In this document: positions 1 through 6,859 of the stretch, piece after piece | How positions within the stretch are numbered: position 1 is the first letter of the stretch | How the letters are laid out: the number at the start of each line of letters is the position of its first letter | DNA from: an uncultured Lachnospiraceae bacterium | GTDB lineage: Bacteria; Bacillota; Clostridia; Lachnospirales; Lachnospiraceae | DNA: 8,626 bases | NCBI GenBank assembly: GCA_902783305.1 | Contig: CACZQU010000472.1 | Location: 1-8,626 of the forward strand | Direction: 5' to 3' | Notes under the pieces: generated by a model | The model's database searches: none | Told to the model about the DNA's origin: nothing | The model's input: only the letters and a program-made list of their open reading frames with translations | Translations under genes and position numbers: made by a program

Positions 1-414
1 AAGGTCTTCTGGGGCTGTGACCTGCAGACGGAGCATGAGCGTTATCTGACGGAGCAGATCTTTAAACGTCCGGTTTTTGTGACGGATTACCCCAAGGAGA
101 TCAAGGCTTTCTATATGAAGCTCAACGAGGACGGCAGAACAGTGGCGGCTATGGACTGCCTGGTGCCGGGGATTGGAGAGATCATCGGAGGAAGCCAGAG
201 AGAGGATGATTACGAAAAGCTTCGTTCCCGGATTGAAGAGCTGGGTATGGATGCTTCTGATTACGGGTTCTATCTGGACCTGAGAAAATATGGTTCCACC
301 AGGCATGCGGGATTTGGCCTGGGTTTCGAGCGCTGTGTCATGTATCTGACAGGGATGGGGAACATCCGCGATGTGATTCCCTTCCCCAGGACAGTCAACA
401 ACTGCGAGCTGTAA
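1..414 (+). CDS. asnS: Asparaginyl-tRNA synthetase, C-terminal part (5' end outside window)
   Basis: This is the last 137 codons of a class II aminoacyl-tRNA synthetase that charges tRNA-Asn with asparagine in the cytoplasm. It is open from the first base in frame 1 and ends with TAA. The visible part is the end of the catalytic domain. It contains a GGSQRED stretch (window residues about 63-69) and class II motif 3 as GFGLGFER (residues 104-111), whose arginine contacts ATP. The [10 protein letters not shown] ending is typical of AsnRS and distinguishes it from AspRS. I favour AsnRS from the GGSQRED and IPFPRT signatures; an AspRS would normally show different residues here. No clear terminator follows: the 77-base gap to the next gene holds only a short direct repeat, so read-through into the sbcD-like gene is possible. 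Confidence 0.93.
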   Translation, partial: KVFWGCDLQTEHERYLTEQIFKRPVFVTDYPKEIKAFYMKLNEDGRTVAAMDCLVPGIGEIIGGSQREDDYEKLRSRIEELGMDASDYGFYLDLRKYGSTRHAGFGLGFERCVMYLTGMGNIRDVIPFPRTVNNCEL

Positions 415-436
415 ACGGGGCAGGAGTCTGTGGCAT

Positions 437-480
437 GATACAGATAAGCAGCAGCCATTTTGTACGATACAGATAAGCAG
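437..480. repeat. 15-bp direct repeat pair between asnS and the sbcD-like gene
   Basis: The 15-mer GATACAGATAAGCAG occurs perfectly twice, at 437-451 and 466-480, with a 29-base period. The second copy runs into the ribosome binding site (AGAGGA, 479-484) of the following gene. Two copies are too few for a CRISPR array and the spacing unit is only 14 bases. It may be a tandem duplication or a pair of operator-like sites. The 9-base core CAGATAAGC also occurs in both arms of the large dyad at 8557-8619. Confidence 0.8.
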
Positions 481-491
481 AGGATAGTGAC

Positions 492-1595
492 ATGAGATTT
501 ATTCATCTTGCTGACGTACATCTGGGAGCGGTTCCGGACAGGGGCTTCCCCTGGAGCGCCCGGCGGGAGGAGGAGATCTGGGAATCTTTCCGCCGGCTGA
601 TCGCGTTGCTTTGCGATGAACCGGCGGATTTTCTTTTGATCTGCGGGGATCTTTTTCACCGGCAGCCGCTTCTGAAGGAGCTTAAGGAGGTAAGCAGCCT
701 GTTTGGACAGATCCCCTCCACAAGAGTCTATCTGATGGCGGGAAATCACGATTATCTGAAAAAGGACTCCCTCTACCGCCAGTTTGGCTGGCCGCCCAAT
801 GTTTTTTTCTTTCCCGGAGAGACGCCCCAGAGAGTGCGTGATCCCCGCCTGCCTGTGTATATCTACGGGCTGAGCTATGAGCACCAGGAGATTCCACGGA
901 ACCTGTACGCGGATTTCTATCCATGGGAGGATGAAGACGGAGAGGATGAGGAGGCTTATCATATCCTCATGGCCCATGGCGGGGATCCGGAGCATATTCC
1001 CTTCCGGGCGGCTGATCTGGTGGATACCGGATTTGACTATGTGGCACTTGGTCATATCCACAAGCCTCAGGAGCTGATCCGGGACAGGGCGGCCTACTGC
1101 GGTGCGCTGGAGCCCATCGACCGGGGAGATACCGGTATGCATGGATATATTGAAGGATGGACAGATCATGGAAGGCTGATGACCCGGTTCCGGCCGTTTG
1201 CCTGCCGCTCTTACGAAGAACTGCGTATGAGGGTGACACCTGCGGACAACCGGGTGATTCTCGAGGAACGGCTGAAGGAAGCCATTCATGAAAAAGGACC
1301 GGGCAATATCTACCAGGTGATCCTCGAGGGAGAGAGAGCCAGCGAGCAGGTCTTTTTTGCGGAACGGCTTAAGCGGCTGGGGAATGTGATCGGGGTGCTG
1401 GACCGCACCCGGATCAGCCTGGATCTGGAGGAGCTCTATCAGACAAGCCATGGGACAATCATCGGAGATTATATTACGCTGTTTCACCCGGAGCTGGCAC
1501 AGGGTGAGTGCCTTCAGCGAAAAGAACCAGACAGTATAGAGGAAAAAGCTTTGTACTATGGTCTCCAGGCTCTTCTGGAGACCTCTGTCGAATAG
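492..1595 (+). CDS. SbcD/YhaO-type metallophosphoesterase (DNA repair exonuclease subunit)
   Basis: The 367-residue product belongs to the calcineurin-like phosphoesterase superfamily, in the SbcD/Mre11/YhaO branch. These are Mn-dependent nucleases that cut DNA ends together with an SMC-like ATPase. All core metal-site motifs are visible in order: DVH (D8, H10), GDLFH (D53), GNHD (N85, H86), an HGG motif (H162) and GHIH (H188, H190). The N-terminal ~200 residues form the nuclease domain. The remainder, with an LEERLKEAIHEKG segment, matches the capping/ATPase-docking region expected in the family. The ATG is preceded by AGAGGA at 479-484, 7 bases away. The partner ATPase follows after 47 bases on the same strand, which supports an SbcCD-like pair. 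It could equally be called YhaO; the exact substrate cannot be read from sequence. Confidence 0.88.
   Translation: MRFIHLADVHLGAVPDRGFPWSARREEEIWESFRRLIALLCDEPADFLLICGDLFHRQPLLKELKEVSSLFGQIPSTRVYLMAGNHDYLKKDSLYRQFGWPPNVFFFPGETPQRVRDPRLPVYIYGLSYEHQEIPRNLYADFYPWEDEDGEDEEAYHILMAHGGDPEHIPFRAADLVDTGFDYVALGHIHKPQELIRDRAAYCGALEPIDRGDTGMHGYIEGWTDHGRLMTRFRPFACRSYEELRMRVTPADNRVILEERLKEAIHEKGPGNIYQVILEGERASEQVFFAERLKRLGNVIGVLDRTRISLDLEELYQTSHGTIIGDYITLFHPELAQGECLQRKEPDSIEEKALYYGLQALLETSVE
1560..1583 (+). other. Perfect 9-bp stem-loop at the 3' end of the sbcD-like gene
   Basis: GGTCTCCAG (1560-1568) and CTGGAGACC (1575-1583) are exact inverted repeats with a 6-base loop. They lie in the last codons of the sbcD-like gene, 59 bases before the start of the next gene. 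No T-tract follows, so it is not an intrinsic terminator. It could affect mRNA stability or the relative expression of the two genes, or be a coincidence of codon choice. Confidence 0.55.
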
Positions 1596-1642
1596 AGAAC
1601 TTCGGAGCGGTAATCCCGGTTGTTCCCAAGGAAGGAGAGGAT

Positions 1643-3223
1643 ATGAGGATCCGAAAACTCTGTATCCGGAATTTCGGCAAGATCAATAACCGGACCCTGG
1701 TCCTGTCAGAGGGAATCAATATTCTCTACGGAAAGAACGAAAGCGGCAAGACGACCTTTTACCATTTCCTGAAAGGGATGTTTTATGGAATGAGCCGCAA
1801 GAGAGGGCGTGGTGCCGGAAAAGATGTTTATTCGATCTACGAGCCCTGGGAGGATCCGGCTTCCTACGGCGGAATATTGTGGTTTGAAGCCGGAGGAAAC
1901 CATTACCGGCTCAGAAGGGACTTTTACAGGGAAGCGCCGGGGACAGAGCTCCTGGAGGAAACCTTGCTGAAGGAGATGGATCCGGACAGTCTGGAGGAGA
2001 TTCTGGGAGGAGTCAGTGAAGCGGTCTATGAGAATACGGTCTCAGTGGGGCAGCTCAGGAGCGTGAGCGGAAGCGACCTGGCGAGAGAGCTGACCAGTTA
2101 TATCGCCGCGACCCAGGGAGCAGCAGACCGGCGGATCAGCCTGGAGAGGGCTGAGCAGTTCCTGAAAATGCACAGGAAAGGATTCCTGGAAACGAAGGAA
2201 AGGAGCTTCAGGGACCGCAAGAAGAGCTTCGACAAGATGGAGGGTCAGGAAGAATACCTGAAAAAGGAGCTTGCGGAAATCGAAATCAGAACACAGGATA
2301 TGATCAGGCGGAAGGAGGAATACCTCCGGGAAAAGGAGCCTTTGGCGAAAACACCGGAATATGGAAGCCGGAACCGGGAGTTTGAGCAGCTGGAGCTTCG
2401 CAACCGGAGACGGATGGGTGCGTCAGGCCTTGCCGGAATCATCGCGTTCAGCCTGCTGATATCGGGAGTTCTGGCCCAAAGCTCCCTCGTGCATATCCTC
2501 ATCCGGGGCTTTATCACGCTGGCCGCTTTGGGATATTGCGTGTACTGTCTGGCTGTCGGTCAGAAAATCAGCCGGAAAAAAGAACAGATTGAGGCGGCGC
2601 AGCGCCGGGAAAAGCTGAAGCGGAAGAAACGGGAAGAGAATCTGGCAAAAATCGAATGGGATACCCAGAACCTTGCCAATCTGAAGCGGGACAGGCTCTG
2701 TGCCCTGGAAAATCTGAACAAGGACCGGGAAGAATATGAAGCTTCTCTGGGGCTGCCGGTGGCGGAGGACGAGGAAATTGAAGCCATCAATCTGGCTCTG
2801 GAGAAAATCACCCAGGCGTCCGGCGTGATCCGTACCCAGTTTGGCGCCCGCCTGAGGGAGAGGACTTCCCGGATCCTGTCCGAGATTACAGAGGGAAAAT
2901 ACAGGGAAATCCTGGTGGACGATCAGTTTCATGTCCGCCTGAATCTGGAAGACCGGACGGTGGATCTGGAGAGACTGAGCAGAGGAACTGTGGAACAGAT
3001 TTACTTCGCTTTGCGGATGGCCTCCGGCGAGCTGCTTTGCAATGGCGAAACCTTTCCGGTCATTCTGGACGATGTATTCGGGATGTATGACGACGAAAGG
3101 CTGGCGGCAGTTCTTCGCTGGCTGGAGAAGCAAAACCGCCAGGTCATCATCTGTACCTGCTCAAAAAGAGAGGAGGAGATGATGCTGGCGGAAGGCATCC
3201 GGTTTACCCAGACGGAGCTGTAG
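1643..3223 (+). CDS. Compact SbcC/YhaN-type ABC ATPase with two membrane segments in the coiled coil
   Basis: The 526-residue product has the split ABC ATPase layout of Rad50/SbcC/RecF-type proteins. Walker A is GKNESGKT (residues 30-37), the Q-loop is VGQL (Q137), the ABC signature is LSRGTVEQ (445-452) and Walker B is VILDDVF (473-479). Between the two halves lies charged, helical, coiled-coil-like sequence (about 175-260 and 308-365). That is interrupted by two hydrophobic stretches at about 261-279 and 284-305, predicted to be a membrane hairpin. SbcC proteins are usually near 1000 residues, so this one is about half size. The residue after the Walker B aspartate is D477 rather than the usual glutamate. 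I chose the ATG at 1643 because AAGGAG (1632-1637) sits 5 bases upstream and MRIRKLCIRNFG begins the ATPase fold. An open frame extends back to 1508, but it overlaps the upstream gene and lacks homology-like sequence. The preceding metallophosphoesterase gene makes it the likely partner ATPase. Confidence 0.85.
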   Translation: MRIRKLCIRNFGKINNRTLVLSEGINILYGKNESGKTTFYHFLKGMFYGMSRKRGRGAGKDVYSIYEPWEDPASYGGILWFEAGGNHYRLRRDFYREAPGTELLEETLLKEMDPDSLEEILGGVSEAVYENTVSVGQLRSVSGSDLARELTSYIAATQGAADRRISLERAEQFLKMHRKGFLETKERSFRDRKKSFDKMEGQEEYLKKELAEIEIRTQDMIRRKEEYLREKEPLAKTPEYGSRNREFEQLELRNRRRMGASGLAGIIAFSLLISGVLAQSSLVHILIRGFITLAALGYCVYCLAVGQKISRKKEQIEAAQRREKLKRKKREENLAKIEWDTQNLANLKRDRLCALENLNKDREEYEASLGLPVAEDEEIEAINLALEKITQASGVIRTQFGARLRERTSRILSEITEGKYREILVDDQFHVRLNLEDRTVDLERLSRGTVEQIYFALRMASGELLCNGETFPVILDDVFGMYDDERLAAVLRWLEKQNRQVIICTCSKREEEMMLAEGIRFTQTEL

Positions 3224-3229
3224 GCGGCA

Positions 3230-3274
3230 GGCACCGGGCGCTGAAGCGGCCGTGATGGCCCGGCAGCCGGTGCC
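3230..3274. other. GC-rich dyad in the convergent gap
   Basis: GGCACCGG (3230-3237) pairs perfectly with CCGGTGCC (3267-3274). A smaller GGCC-GTGAT-GGCC hairpin is nested inside (3248-3260). It begins 6 bases after the stop codon of the SbcC-like gene. Neither strand shows a T-tract after the stem, so it is not a canonical intrinsic terminator. It may protect the 3' end of the + strand transcript or halt it in another way. Confidence 0.55.
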
Positions 3275-3282
3275 GGGAACGG

Positions 3283-3309
3283 AAAAAAGCTTCAGGCCGC
3301 CTGATAAGC
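3283..3309 (-). terminator. Intrinsic terminator of the dnaD-dnaI-prs cluster
   Basis: Read on the minus strand, GCTT-AT-CAGG-CGG-CCTG-AAGC (3309 to 3289) forms an 8-bp stem with a 2-base bulge and a 3-base loop. It is followed directly by six T residues (3288-3283). The stem overlaps the prs stop codon (TGA at 3294-3292). This is a conventional Rho-independent layout, and it closes the minus-strand operon. Confidence 0.7.
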
Positions 3310-4467
3310 CTTGATTGCTCTCCGGATCCGGTCCACCGGATTGAGAAGATCGCTGATGGAAAGATCGTGGTTCAGCGTGTCGATGATCAAGGCAACATAT
3401 TTGCTCATATCGGTGGATATATAATATTCTTTCTGCAAAAGCTCCGGGGACTGATAGATCAGGTTGGTGGTCAGAAGGCGGGTAAAATATCCGTTTTTGT
3501 AGGCCTTGTCAAATTTCTCCAGGCCTTCGGTGAAGCAGCCGAAGGTGGAACAGATGTAAATCCGGTTGGCTCCCCTGCCTTTGAGCAGCCCGGAGGTCTC
3601 CAGGATGGTGTCGCCGGAGGAGATCATGTCATCGACCAGAATCACATCCTTTCCCTTCAGGGACGGCCCGAGAAACTCGAAAGCGGCCACCGGATGGCGT
3701 CCGTTGACGAGCTTGGAATAATCCAGCCGTTTATAATACATCCCCATGTCCACACCAAGGACATTGGCAAGATAAATCGCACGGTGCATGCTGCCTTCAT
3801 CAGGACTGATGATCATGAAATGTTCATTGTCCAGATGGAGGCCTTTTTCGTTTCCCAGAAGCGCTTTGACGAACTGGTAGGCTGGCTGGACGGTCTCAAA
3901 TCCGTGCAGCGGCGTGGCATTCTGGATCCGGGCGTCATGAGCGTCAAAGGTGATGATGTTCTCCACTCCCATTTTGACCAGCTCGTGAAGGGCATTGGCA
4001 CAGTCCAGGGATTCCCGGGCATTTCGCTTGCTCTGGCGGCCTTCATACAGATAAGGCATGATGACGTTGATCCGTCTGGCTTTTCCGCCGATCGCCCCGA
4101 TTACCCGCTTGAGATCCTGGTAATGATCGTCAGGAGACATATAGTTGACATAAGGCCCGATGGGATAGGTGATCGAATGGTTGCATACGTCCACGAGGAT
4201 GTACACATCATCGCCCCGGACGGATTCCGGTATGACGCATTTCGCTTCGCCGGTGCCGAAGCGCGGGGTCTGGACATTGACGAGAAAGCTGTCACGCCGG
4301 TATCCCTCAAAGGAAAAGGAGTCCATAGCCGGATTGCTTCTGAGAGAACGCCAGTTCACAAGCCATTTGTCGACCTGGCGTCCCAGTGACTGGCAGCTTT
4401 CGAGAGAAATCAGTCCGAGACGGCCAAAGGGCAGGGTAGCGATATCTTTGGGAGAAATCTGCGCCAT
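3292..4467 (-). CDS. prs: Ribose-phosphate pyrophosphokinase-like protein (long variant)
   Basis: The 391-residue product resembles PRPP synthetase, which makes phosphoribosyl pyrophosphate from ribose-5-phosphate and ATP for purine, pyrimidine, NAD, histidine and tryptophan synthesis. Visible matches are GDDVYILVDVCN (residues 85-96), INVIMPYL..GRQSKRNARES (133-153) corresponding to the ATP-binding loop, ITFDAHDARIQN (172-183), YYKRLDY (244-250) near the catalytic flexible loop, and the PRPP motif DDMISSGDT (279-287). Typical bacterial PRPP synthetases are about 315-320 residues; this one has an extra N-terminal ~70 residues and several divergent motif residues. It may therefore be a paralogue or a phosphoribosyltransferase-like relative. 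The start at 4467 is chosen because AAAGGAG (4483-4477) lies 9 bases upstream. The frame stays open back to 4551 inside the upstream gene. Only 2 bases separate it from the dnaI-like stop, so co-expression is expected. Confidence 0.83.
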   Translation of the reverse strand: MAQISPKDIATLPFGRLGLISLESCQSLGRQVDKWLVNWRSLRSNPAMDSFSFEGYRRDSFLVNVQTPRFGTGEAKCVIPESVRGDDVYILVDVCNHSITYPIGPYVNYMSPDDHYQDLKRVIGAIGGKARRINVIMPYLYEGRQSKRNARESLDCANALHELVKMGVENIITFDAHDARIQNATPLHGFETVQPAYQFVKALLGNEKGLHLDNEHFMIISPDEGSMHRAIYLANVLGVDMGMYYKRLDYSKLVNGRHPVAAFEFLGPSLKGKDVILVDDMISSGDTILETSGLLKGRGANRIYICSTFGCFTEGLEKFDKAYKNGYFTRLLTTNLIYQSPELLQKEYYISTDMSKYVALIIDTLNHDLSISDLLNPVDRIRRAIKAYQAA

Positions 4468-4469
4468 GA

Positions 4470-5501
4470 TTACAGGCTCCTTTCTTGCGAATCGGGTAAG
4501 GATCCGGTTCCTTCTTTCCGGAAGCGCTTTTGTATACGGATATCCCTGCATGTCAGTTTACAGATCCGGTAGCTGCTGTAAATCCGGGAAAAGGTTCTCT
4601 CCGAATAGAGGGAAGCGAATTCTTTCAGGTTGAGGTTGGTGGAGATCAAAGTGCATTTCCGGGCGGAGAGACGGTCATTGACGCACTGGAAAAGCTGTGA
4701 GGAGGTGAAGCTGTTGGTCAGCTCTGTCCCCAGATCGTCGATGATCAGAAGCTGGGCATCCAGAAGATCAGACTTGCTTCCGCCTCCGGATTCCGGTGAA
4801 AAGGTATACTCGGCAAGCTGCGCGAACAGATCCTGTGCAGAGAAATACAGAACCAGATGGGAAGTGTCCAGCAGCGCATTGGCGATACACAGAGAGAGGA
4901 AGGTTTTTCCGACTCCGGTGTCCCCATAAAAAAACAGGTTGTCATGGAGGGTGTCAAAATTCCGGACGAAGCGGCGGGAGGCGTCAAGAGCTTCCCTGGC
5001 GAGCTCGCGCTCGCTTTTTCCGGACTGCCCGGCGGCATCCTCTGAATAATAATCCAGCAGAAAGCCGTCAAAGGATGCTTCCTTCATCTCCTCATTCAGA
5101 CGGGACCGGGAATACAGCAGGGCAACCTCGGCTTTTTTGAAGCAGGTACATTTGTGTCCGAGGACATATCCGGTATCCTGACACAAAGGACACTCATAGG
5201 GCGTCTCCAGATAGTCTGCCGGATAGCCGTTTGAGGTGAGGAGGTCTTTGCGCTCCTGGGCAAGAAGGCGGATATGGGTGCGAAGCTCCTCAAGCTGCGT
5301 CTCTCTCTCATCCGGATCCCCCTGAAGCAGACGCTTAAGATGCTGCGTGCTGGCTGAGGCGATTTCCTCCTCGATCTGAACAAGACGCGGACAGGCGGCA
5401 TACAGCGCCTGCCTCCGCTCCGTCAGGATCCGCTGGGCGCGCAGCTGTCTCTGGCTGTAGAGCCGCATGATCTGGTCATATTGGTAATTCTGCAGAGCCA
5501 A
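4470..5501 (-). CDS. dnaI: DnaI/DnaC-type helicase-loader AAA+ ATPase
   Basis: The 343-residue product is an AAA+ protein of the DnaC/DnaI/IstB group, which loads the replicative helicase onto single-stranded DNA during initiation or restart. The N-terminal ~90 residues are helical and charged. They are followed by a cysteine cluster CPLC..CTC (C104, C107, C118, C120), a zinc-binding site like that of DnaI. The ATPase core has Walker A GDTGVGKT (193-200), Walker B LLIIDDLG (251-258), sensor 1 STNL (287-290) and candidate arginine-finger residues in ERTFSRI (R302, R306). The start is TTG at 5501: a strong AAGGAGG (5517-5511) lies 9 bases upstream, overlapping the stop codon of the dnaD-like gene. 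The next ATG (5468) would remove 11 residues and lacks such a site. Phage DnaC homologues look similar, but the neighbours are chromosomal. The gene symbol is by family resemblance. Confidence 0.88.
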   Translation of the reverse strand: MALQNYQYDQIMRLYSQRQLRAQRILTERRQALYAACPRLVQIEEEIASASTQHLKRLLQGDPDERETQLEELRTHIRLLAQERKDLLTSNGYPADYLETPYECPLCQDTGYVLGHKCTCFKKAEVALLYSRSRLNEEMKEASFDGFLLDYYSEDAAGQSGKSERELAREALDASRRFVRNFDTLHDNLFFYGDTGVGKTFLSLCIANALLDTSHLVLYFSAQDLFAQLAEYTFSPESGGGSKSDLLDAQLLIIDDLGTELTNSFTSSQLFQCVNDRLSARKCTLISTNLNLKEFASLYSERTFSRIYSSYRICKLTCRDIRIQKRFRKEGTGSLPDSQERSL

Positions 5502-5510
5502 AGCGTCTCT

Positions 5511-5517
5511 CCTCCTT
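5511..5517 (-). promoter_or_regulatory. Ribosome binding site that decides the TTG start of the dnaI-like gene
   Basis: AAGGAGG on the minus strand lies 9 bases before a TTG codon. It shares bases with the TAA stop codon (5518-5516) of the dnaD-like gene, which suggests translational coupling between the two. Confidence 0.75.
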
Positions 5518-6646
5518 AGTTCATCAGCATTCTTTCCAGCTCGTCAAAATCATAATTCCGCTGGGTAAAGTTGTTGAACCGGTTGGAGCTGCCAGCCGGC
5601 TGGGCAGTTTTTGCCTTGCGGGACGCTGCTTTCCTGACATGTGCCTCATCGAGCTTGCGGATGTCCTCCAGGGTGCATACTTTCTTTTTGTGCCAGCCGG
5701 AGAGGATGCTGTCGGCATACTGGAAGGTTCCCTTTCCTGTGGAGATGACGGTACGGCTGCAGGCCTCCAGAACAATATCCAGGCTGAAGCCGTAGGTGTC
5801 AAACCAGGTCTCCATATAACGGATCTCCTGACTGACGGGATTGCGCCCGCTGATGCCCAGAGCCCTCAGAACCGTGAAAAACTCTCTTCGGCATACAGAC
5901 GTCGTCTGTTTTGCCATAGATACGGTGGTGATCCCCTCCCTGGCCCAGGCATGGGCGACGGTTTCGATATAATGAATGCTGGTGTGTCCGTGGCTGACAC
6001 AGTATTCGATCAGATAATCAATCAGGTCAATACTCATGTGCAGATCATCATAGAACAGCAGAATCCGCTGCATCTCACCGGAGGTCAGGGGTCTTCCCAT
6101 ATACTGTTCGGCAATGAAAAGAAGCTGCTTGATCTCTTCGCTTTCCGACAGCTGTGCGATCCTGTCGGGGGTCATGACGGATTTGTGGGCAGAACGGATA
6201 GGTGTCACTCTCGAAGAGGAGGAAGGCGAACCGGGAAGGGCGGGCGCGATGACGGAACCGGCTGCGGATCTGCCGGCATCGGAAACTGCAGCGGGCAGAT
6301 CTGCCGGAGCCTGGAGAGGATCATCACAAGGATCGCAAAGGGAAACTGACTCAATGCTCCCCAGCCCTGCCATTGCTCCCTCCTGCTCTCCATCCCGGAA
6401 AGCAAGATGGATCAGCCCGAGCTGATCCCAGTAACGGAGTGCCCGAAGGATATCTCCTTCGGTACACATCAGCGTATCCGCAAGCTGGCTGCAGTCCAGG
6501 TCCTGTCCGAGGGAAAGGCGGTAGAGCAGGCAAAGATAAACCTTGACGAACTCACCGTTGGCCTGCGCCATATAGTTTTCAATGAAACTGCCGGGGATGG
6601 CAACTGCCTGAAGCCGGCTTTGATTCTGCAGACAGATCGTACCCAT
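5516..6646 (-). CDS. dnaD: DnaD-domain primosome protein with two tandem DnaD/DnaB2-type domains
   Basis: The 376-residue product is a DnaD/DnaB-superfamily replication protein, which helps bring the helicase and its loader to DNA in Bacillota. Residues about 15-85 look like an N-terminal winged-helix part (FVKVYLCLLYRLS; ILRALRYWDQLGLI). A low-complexity Ala/Ser/Pro linker follows (about 105-155). A first DnaD-type C-terminal domain spans about 157-243, ending in YIETVAHAW (Y226-W234). A second spans about 252-325 with YADSILSGW (Y310-W318). Both match the YxxxIxxxW pattern linked to single-stranded DNA binding. The tail RFNNFTQRNYDFDELERML resembles the conserved C-terminus of DnaD-like replisome organizers. 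The start is ATG 6646, with AGGAGG (6661-6656) 9 bases upstream. An in-frame GTG at 6676 exists but lies upstream of that ribosome binding site and is not supported. Whether it is the functional DnaD or DnaB of the host cannot be decided. Confidence 0.87.
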   Translation of the reverse strand: MGTICLQNQSRLQAVAIPGSFIENYMAQANGEFVKVYLCLLYRLSLGQDLDCSQLADTLMCTEGDILRALRYWDQLGLIHLAFRDGEQEGAMAGLGSIESVSLCDPCDDPLQAPADLPAAVSDAGRSAAGSVIAPALPGSPSSSSRVTPIRSAHKSVMTPDRIAQLSESEEIKQLLFIAEQYMGRPLTSGEMQRILLFYDDLHMSIDLIDYLIEYCVSHGHTSIHYIETVAHAWAREGITTVSMAKQTTSVCRREFFTVLRALGISGRNPVSQEIRYMETWFDTYGFSLDIVLEACSRTVISTGKGTFQYADSILSGWHKKKVCTLEDIRKLDEAHVRKAASRKAKTAQPAGSSNRFNNFTQRNYDFDELERMLMN

Positions 6647-6681
6647 TCCTATCCCCCTCCTTTTCCTGTGAAACACCCTCC

Positions 6682-6703
6682 GGCTCAGCCAGGCAGCTGA
6701 GCC
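6682..6703 (-). other. Leader stem-loop upstream of the dnaD-like gene
   Basis: GGCTCAGC (6682-6689) and GCTGAGCC (6696-6703) form a perfect 8-bp stem with a 6-base loop, about 20 bases before the ribosome binding site in the predicted transcript leader. No T-tract follows on either strand, so it is more likely to affect translation or mRNA stability than to terminate. Confidence 0.55.
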
Positions 6704-6795
6704 TCGTGGTGAAGTCTTATCATAATCGGCGAAAGCTGAAAAGTAAGGAATTTTCCGATGGCTGTCGGATCCTGTCGTTTTCCAGCTGCGAATGG

Positions 6796-6824
6796 ATTAT
6801 AACACAACCTTTCAGGATTGAGAA
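6796..6824 (-). promoter_or_regulatory. Predicted sigma-A-type promoter of the dnaD-dnaI-prs cluster
   Basis: On the minus strand a perfect TATAAT (6801-6796) is preceded by TGT, giving an extended -10 (TGnTATAAT). At 17-base spacing lies TTCTCA (6824-6819), matching four of six -35 positions. The predicted start of transcription is near 6789, leaving a leader of about 140 bases. The DnaA boxes lie upstream of it. Confidence 0.65.
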
Positions 6825-6831
6825 TAGCTGT

Positions 6832-6846
6832 TTTTTCCAGGAAAAA
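6832..6846. promoter_or_regulatory. TTTTTCC-A-GGAAAAA palindrome just upstream of the -35
   Basis: A 15-base perfect palindrome about a single central base lies 7 bases upstream of the predicted -35 and 13 bases from the first DnaA box. It could be an operator, or simply A/T tracts acting as an UP-like element. Confidence 0.4.
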
Positions 6847-6859
6847 GTGGATGTACAGA

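Noticed and set aside
437..480. CRISPR array from the repeated 15-mer
   Set aside because: There are only two copies, the 14-base gap is too short for a spacer, and no cas genes are present.
270..1487. Long minus-strand open frame (405 codons) opposite asnS and the sbcD-like gene
   Set aside because: It lies antisense to two genes with clear family motifs, shows no recognisable domain and has no good ribosome binding site; it is a composition shadow.
1508..1642. Upstream extension of the SbcC-like protein
   Set aside because: The extension overlaps the sbcD-like gene and has no ATPase-like sequence; AAGGAG directly before ATG 1643 supports the later start.
3230..3274. Intrinsic terminator for the SbcC-like gene
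   Set aside because: The stem is strong but no T-tract follows it on the + strand; it is kept only as a dyad.
3367..4389. Plus-strand open frame of 340 codons opposite prs
   Set aside because: It is antisense to a well-supported prs-like gene, and its translation shows no family motifs.
4468..4551. Upstream ATG for the prs-like gene at 4551
   Set aside because: It lies inside the dnaI-like gene; the AAAGGAG site 9 bases before ATG 4467 gives a better start.
6647..6676. GTG start for the dnaD-like gene at 6676
   Set aside because: The strong AGGAGG lies downstream of this GTG and is correctly spaced for ATG 6646.
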